From: Paenibacillus brevis | Lineage (GTDB): Bacteria; Bacillota; Bacilli; Paenibacillales; Paenibacillaceae | DNA: 64,000 nt | Direction of reading: 5' to 3' | NCBI RefSeq assembly: GCF_018919145.1 | Contig: NZ_JAHLQJ010000006.1 | Location: forward strand, 186,001-250,000 | Shown here: positions 60,628-64,000 of the stretch, one piece after another | Layout of the letters: each line of letters starts with the position of its first letter | Position numbering within the stretch: the first letter of the stretch is position 1 | Translations under genes and position numbers: made by a program | Notes under the pieces: generated by a model | Databases searched by the model: none | Seen by the model: the letters and a program-made list of their open reading frames with translations, nothing else | What the model was told of the DNA's origin: nothing

Positions 60628-63351
60628 ATGAAGAATCGGGAATGGTTTTTTCAAGGAGACCAAGGAGAGTTTGCGCTGGAGCAGCCTGAGCGGAATACGG
60701 GCTTGTATTTTCCGTTGGTGAATGAGGCGGGAATGATGTCGGCCATCACACCGAACCTGCACGGGCAAGTCACTTCAGGGCATAATACATTTTTGACCGA
60801 GCCGGTATCTGTAATGGATCTGCATAATTCGAAAGCATCACGGAATTTCTGGGTGTACATCCAAGGGGAAGGAGCCTGGTCTGTCAGCGGGTATTCAGCC
60901 AAGCAGCAAAGCAATTTATATGCCGAAGAAAAGGAGGCTAGCTCCGTAGAAGCCGGTTTTCTGTGGCATAAGGTAACCCGTGAGCATCGTACAATTGGAC
61001 TTAAGGCAGAGACGATCAACTTTGTTCCGATGACAGACGACAAGGTGGAGTTGATGAAGGTCACGCTGACCAACCAGGGCAAAGAGCCGCTAACACTGAC
61101 CCCCACGGGGGCGATCCCGATCTATGGGCGTTCAGCGGATGATCTGCGCGACCATCGCCATGTCACCTCCCTGCTGCACAGGCTGTTTGTATCGGAGTTT
61201 GGTCTCGAAGTACAGCCTGCACTTTCTTTTGATGAACGCGGGCACCGGGTGAATAAAGTGACTTATAGCGTGCTGGGCGCAGAGGCTTCCGGCAGAGCTC
61301 CTATCGGACTATTTCCGGAAACAGAGAGCTTTATTGGTGAAGGAGGAGCCCTGGACTGGCCGGAGTCGGTGGTAGCTAATGCCCAGCCGGCTTCAGTTGC
61401 GGGCAATCAATTGGAAGGATATGAAGCTATCGGGGCGATTCGCTTCAACACGATAAAGCTGGAGCCGGGGCAATCGGCGGCTTATGTCATGGCTATGCTG
61501 ATCACAGACGATCGTCTTGATGTCCCGAGAATCGCGGCAGATTACTTGTCCGGCCAGGCGTTTGACACTTTATTGGAACAAAATCGGAGCTACTGGCAGG
61601 AGAAGCTGGGCACGCTTGCTTTCAACTCCGGGGACGAAAGTCATGATCTGTGGATGAAATGGGTCACGCTCCAGCCGGTACTCCGCAGATTGTATGGCAA
61701 TTCCTTCTTGCCCTATCACGATTATGGCCGCGGCGGCCGGGGCTGGCGGGATCTGTGGCAGGATTGCCTTGCCTTGATGGTGATGGAGCCGGAGGAAGTT
61801 CGGGATCTCCTGCTGAACAACTATGCAGGGGTGCGTATCGACGGCAGTAATGCGACGATTATCGGAAGCAAGCCCGGCGAATTTGTGGCAGACCGGAACA
61901 ATATTCCGCGCGTCTGGATGGATCATGGGGCATGGCCTTTATTGACAACACTGCTATACATCCACCAAAGCGGTGATGTGGAGCTTCTGCTGCAGCCGCA
62001 GACCTACTTCCGTGATCTATTCGTGAAGCGTTGCAAGGATCGGGATACAAGCTGGACCCCAGAGCAGGGCAACAAGCTGCTGACCCGCGATGGACAAATT
62101 TATGAGGGAAGCTTGCTGGAGCATATTTTGCTGCAGAATATGACGACCTTCTTCCATGTTGGCGAACACGGTAATATCCTGCTTGAAGGGGCGGATTGGA
62201 ACGACGGTCTGGATATGGCGACCAAGCGCGGTGAGAGCGTAGCGTTCACGGCCTTCTATGCGAGCAACCTGCTTGAAATATCTGAGCTGCTGCTTGCACT
62301 GCAAGCACGCGGACAGGAAACCATTGAGATTGCGGAAGAAATGCTGGTATTATTCGACTCGATCACGGATGAGGCTGTATCGTATGATAGCATCTCCGAG
62401 AAGCGTTCCTTGCTGGACCGGTATTATGAACGTGTGGTACCATCGATATCAGGCAAGAAGGTTAGCTTGAGTATTAGCGAAGCCGCCGCCGACCTGAAGC
62501 GTAAAGCCGCTTGGCTTACCGATCATCTTCGCGGGAATGAATGGATTCATAACCAGGAAGGCCATGAATGGTTTAACGGCTATTATAATAATGACGGAGA
62601 GCGCGTGGAAGGGGATCATCCGGAAGGAGTCCGCATGACTCTGACCGGGCAGGTATTCCCTGTCATGGGAGGCATCGCGACAGATGATCAGGTTGGGAAG
62701 ATCGTTCGAGCCGTAGACCGCTATTTGAAGGATGCGAATATCGGATACCGGCTGAATTCCCGCTTTGGCGGGATCCAGCAAAATCTGGGGCGGGCATTCG
62801 GTTTTGCCTTCGGACATAAGGAGAACGGCGCCATGTTCAGTCATATGACCGTCATGTACGCTAATGCACTCTATAAGCGGGGCTTCGTCAAGGAAGGCTA
62901 TGAGGTGCTGAATTCGATCTATACCCTGTCCAGTGATTTTGAGAAGAGCCGGATGTATCCTGGGGTGCCTGAATATATCAATGAAAAAGGCCGCGGAATG
63001 TATACGTATCTGACGGGTTCTGCGAGCTGGCTGCTGTTGACTCAGCTCACCGAAGTCTTCGGCGTTAAGGGGCATTATGGTGATTTGGTTCTGGAGCCGA
63101 AGCTTGTTGCTTCCCAATTTGATGAATCCGGACGTGCTGCCGTGGAGACTTTATTTGCAGGCGTACTGTTGAAGGTGAGCTACATCAATAAGACGAATGC
63201 AGATTACGGTGACTATAAGATTGGTTCAGTAACCTTGAACCGCAACGCTGTCCATTATGAAGGTGCAGAGGGCCGGGTTTCGGTCGCACGCTCGCTGCTT
63301 GCATCGCTTCCTGCGGGGCAAGTGCATGAAATTGAAGTGACATTAGTCTAA
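60628..63351 (+). CDS. GH94 glycoside phosphorylase (possibly laminaribiose-type)
   Basis: 907 residues from ATG 60628 (GAGAGGAG upstream); the open frame to 60571 includes operator site 3 and is unlikely to be coding. GH94 layout: N-terminal beta domain (NTGLYFPLVNEAGMMSAITP), alpha/alpha-barrel with RGGRGWRDLWQDCLALMV, catalytic Asp526 in GADWNDGLDMAT, and the phosphate site region ENGAMFSHMTVMYANALYKR. It cleaves a beta-glucobiose with phosphate to glucose-1-phosphate and glucose. Length and genus suggest laminaribiose phosphorylase; cellobiose or other specificity is possible. Confidence 0.88.
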   Translation: MKNREWFFQGDQGEFALEQPERNTGLYFPLVNEAGMMSAITPNLHGQVTSGHNTFLTEPVSVMDLHNSKASRNFWVYIQGEGAWSVSGYSAKQQSNLYAEEKEASSVEAGFLWHKVTREHRTIGLKAETINFVPMTDDKVELMKVTLTNQGKEPLTLTPTGAIPIYGRSADDLRDHRHVTSLLHRLFVSEFGLEVQPALSFDERGHRVNKVTYSVLGAEASGRAPIGLFPETESFIGEGGALDWPESVVANAQPASVAGNQLEGYEAIGAIRFNTIKLEPGQSAAYVMAMLITDDRLDVPRIAADYLSGQAFDTLLEQNRSYWQEKLGTLAFNSGDESHDLWMKWVTLQPVLRRLYGNSFLPYHDYGRGGRGWRDLWQDCLALMVMEPEEVRDLLLNNYAGVRIDGSNATIIGSKPGEFVADRNNIPRVWMDHGAWPLLTTLLYIHQSGDVELLLQPQTYFRDLFVKRCKDRDTSWTPEQGNKLLTRDGQIYEGSLLEHILLQNMTTFFHVGEHGNILLEGADWNDGLDMATKRGESVAFTAFYASNLLEISELLLALQARGQETIEIAEEMLVLFDSITDEAVSYDSISEKRSLLDRYYERVVPSISGKKVSLSISEAAADLKRKAAWLTDHLRGNEWIHNQEGHEWFNGYYNNDGERVEGDHPEGVRMTLTGQVFPVMGGIATDDQVGKIVRAVDRYLKDANIGYRLNSRFGGIQQNLGRAFGFAFGHKENGAMFSHMTVMYANALYKRGFVKEGYEVLNSIYTLSSDFEKSRMYPGVPEYINEKGRGMYTYLTGSASWLLLTQLTEVFGVKGHYGDLVLEPKLVASQFDESGRAAVETLFAGVLLKVSYINKTNADYGDYKIGSVTLNRNAVHYEGAEGRVSVARSLLASLPAGQVHEIEVTLV

Positions 63352-63369
63352 AATCTATTATCCCTTACA

Positions 63370-63410
63370 GGAAACCCTGGCGGCTTTTGATGGCTTCCGG
63401 GGTTTCTATT
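63370..63410 (+). terminator. Weak hairpin between the GH94 and mutarotase-like genes
   Basis: GGAAACCC pairs with GGGTTTC around a 21-nt loop and is followed by TATTCTG, not a strong T-run; partial readthrough is expected. Confidence 0.4.
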
Positions 63411-63437
63411 CTGATAAGAAAGAAGGAGACCTCAGAA

Positions 63438-64000
63438 ATGGCGTACCAATTAACGAATGGAATTCTCACTGTCGATATTGCCAAGCCCGGGGAAGGCTAT
63501 CGCGAGACTCGTTTTGAATGGAATGGATTGATTACGGACATCACCCTGCTTGATGGAGGACACAGCTTCTGTACCTCGGAGAATCCGACCCAAGGGCAAG
63601 GCGGGGGAATGGGGCTTTGCCATGAATTTGGTATCAAGGAGGCTATTGGGTACCAGGACACGAAGCCAGGGGAGCAATTTCCCAAGCTGGGCGTGGGGCT
63701 GCTGACGCGTACGGATGAAGGGCCGTATTTATTTTATAAAGATTATCCGGTTCAGCCCTTTAAAGTTGAGATCGTACGGGAAAGTCCGGAAGAGATGATC
63801 TTCAGAACCCTGCCGGAGGAATGCGGAGGATATGCAGCGTTATTGGAGAAGAAAATTTCCATCGACGGGCAAAGGCTGTCCATAGAGTACAGTCTGCACA
63901 ATACAGGCCAGAAGAAGCTGTCTACAGAGGAGTATTGCCACAACTTTCTGAATATTAACGGTTACTCCATGGGGCCCGATTATAGGCTGGAGTTTCCGGT
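63438..64000 (+). CDS. Aldose 1-epimerase-like protein, N-terminal part (runs off window)
   Basis: Open from ATG 63438 to the window end, 187 codons, with AAGGAG about 10 bases upstream. The translation (MAYQLTNGILTVDIAKPGEG at the start) is beta-rich, with GGGMGLCHEFGI, FPKLGVGLLTR, LSIEYSLHNTG and EEYCHNFLNINGY, resembling the galactose-mutarotase superfamily. It follows the GH94 gene by 87 bp on the same strand, so it may convert the anomers released by the phosphorylase. The catalytic C-terminal part is outside the window. Confidence 0.75.
   Translation, partial: MAYQLTNGILTVDIAKPGEGYRETRFEWNGLITDITLLDGGHSFCTSENPTQGQGGGMGLCHEFGIKEAIGYQDTKPGEQFPKLGVGLLTRTDEGPYLFYKDYPVQPFKVEIVRESPEEMIFRTLPEECGGYAALLEKKISIDGQRLSIEYSLHNTGQKKLSTEEYCHNFLNINGYSMGPDYRLEFP

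Overview
The window reads as chromosome of a spore-forming Bacillota, most probably a Paenibacillus or close relative. The evidence is a CotF-type coat protein, a Spo0E-type phosphatase, YtxC, a sigma-G-type promoter in front of a tiny SASP-like gene, LiaFSR, a T-box, an S-box, a GlnR/TnrA box, frequent GTG/TTG starts with strong GGAGG sites, and moderate GC. No rRNA, tRNA, CRISPR or prophage was seen. Names rest on motifs read by eye and on recall of families; no database was searched.

Layout. 0-1.1 kb: 5' part of a FAD oxidoreductase (minus) and two spore-coat-like genes. 1.3-8.9 kb: ordinary chromosome (AlaR/AlaT-like pair, Spo0E-like, cobalamin adenosyltransferase, RluA-type synthase, ArsC/Spx-like, 5'-3' exonuclease, DUF3055-like, HRDC protein, CorA). 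9.2-12.8 kb: S-box-controlled metA-metI-metC methionine operon. 13.2-15.5 kb: mqnC and ytxC. 15.7-37.6 kb: a large exopolysaccharide locus with a PHP phosphatase, BY-kinase pair, galU, initiating sugar transferase, five further glycosyltransferases, Wzy, Wzx, acetyltransferase, pyruvyltransferase, GDP-mannose and UDP-glucuronate synthesis. It ends with a secreted protein of three large tandem repeats and a membrane-anchored protein, and is closed by a convergent, apparently autoregulated XRE regulator. 38.2-41.5 kb: T-box thrS, a 3D-domain protein whose start codon lies in a long hairpin, and the SASP-like gene. 41.7-48.8 kb: an envelope-stress block (LiaFSR, HtrA, a second OmpR-type two-component pair) carrying two copies of a 168-bp element with 19-bp inverted ends. 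48.9-58.4 kb: ispH, a CAP protein, a stalk-domain protein and a 1104-aa secreted protein with a composition break, DAHP synthase, glutamine synthetase. 58.7-64 kb: cutC, then a LacI regulator divergent from a GH94 phosphorylase and a truncated mutarotase-like gene.

How the parts work together. The exopolysaccharide locus could supply UDP-glucose, UDP-glucuronate and GDP-mannose and build, flip and polymerise a pyruvylated, probably acetylated repeat unit under tyrosine-kinase/phosphatase control. Between the kinase gene and galU lies a hairpin-rich 215-bp gap with no gene, in the place where the EAR antitermination RNA sits in Bacillus eps operons; a terminator-like hairpin lies further down inside the wzy gene. 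Together with the triple-repeat secreted protein this is the best candidate for something undescribed. The 41.7-48.8 kb block couples envelope sensing to a membrane quality-control protease; an 11-bp-phased direct repeat before htrA is a plausible site for the neighbouring OmpR-type regulator.
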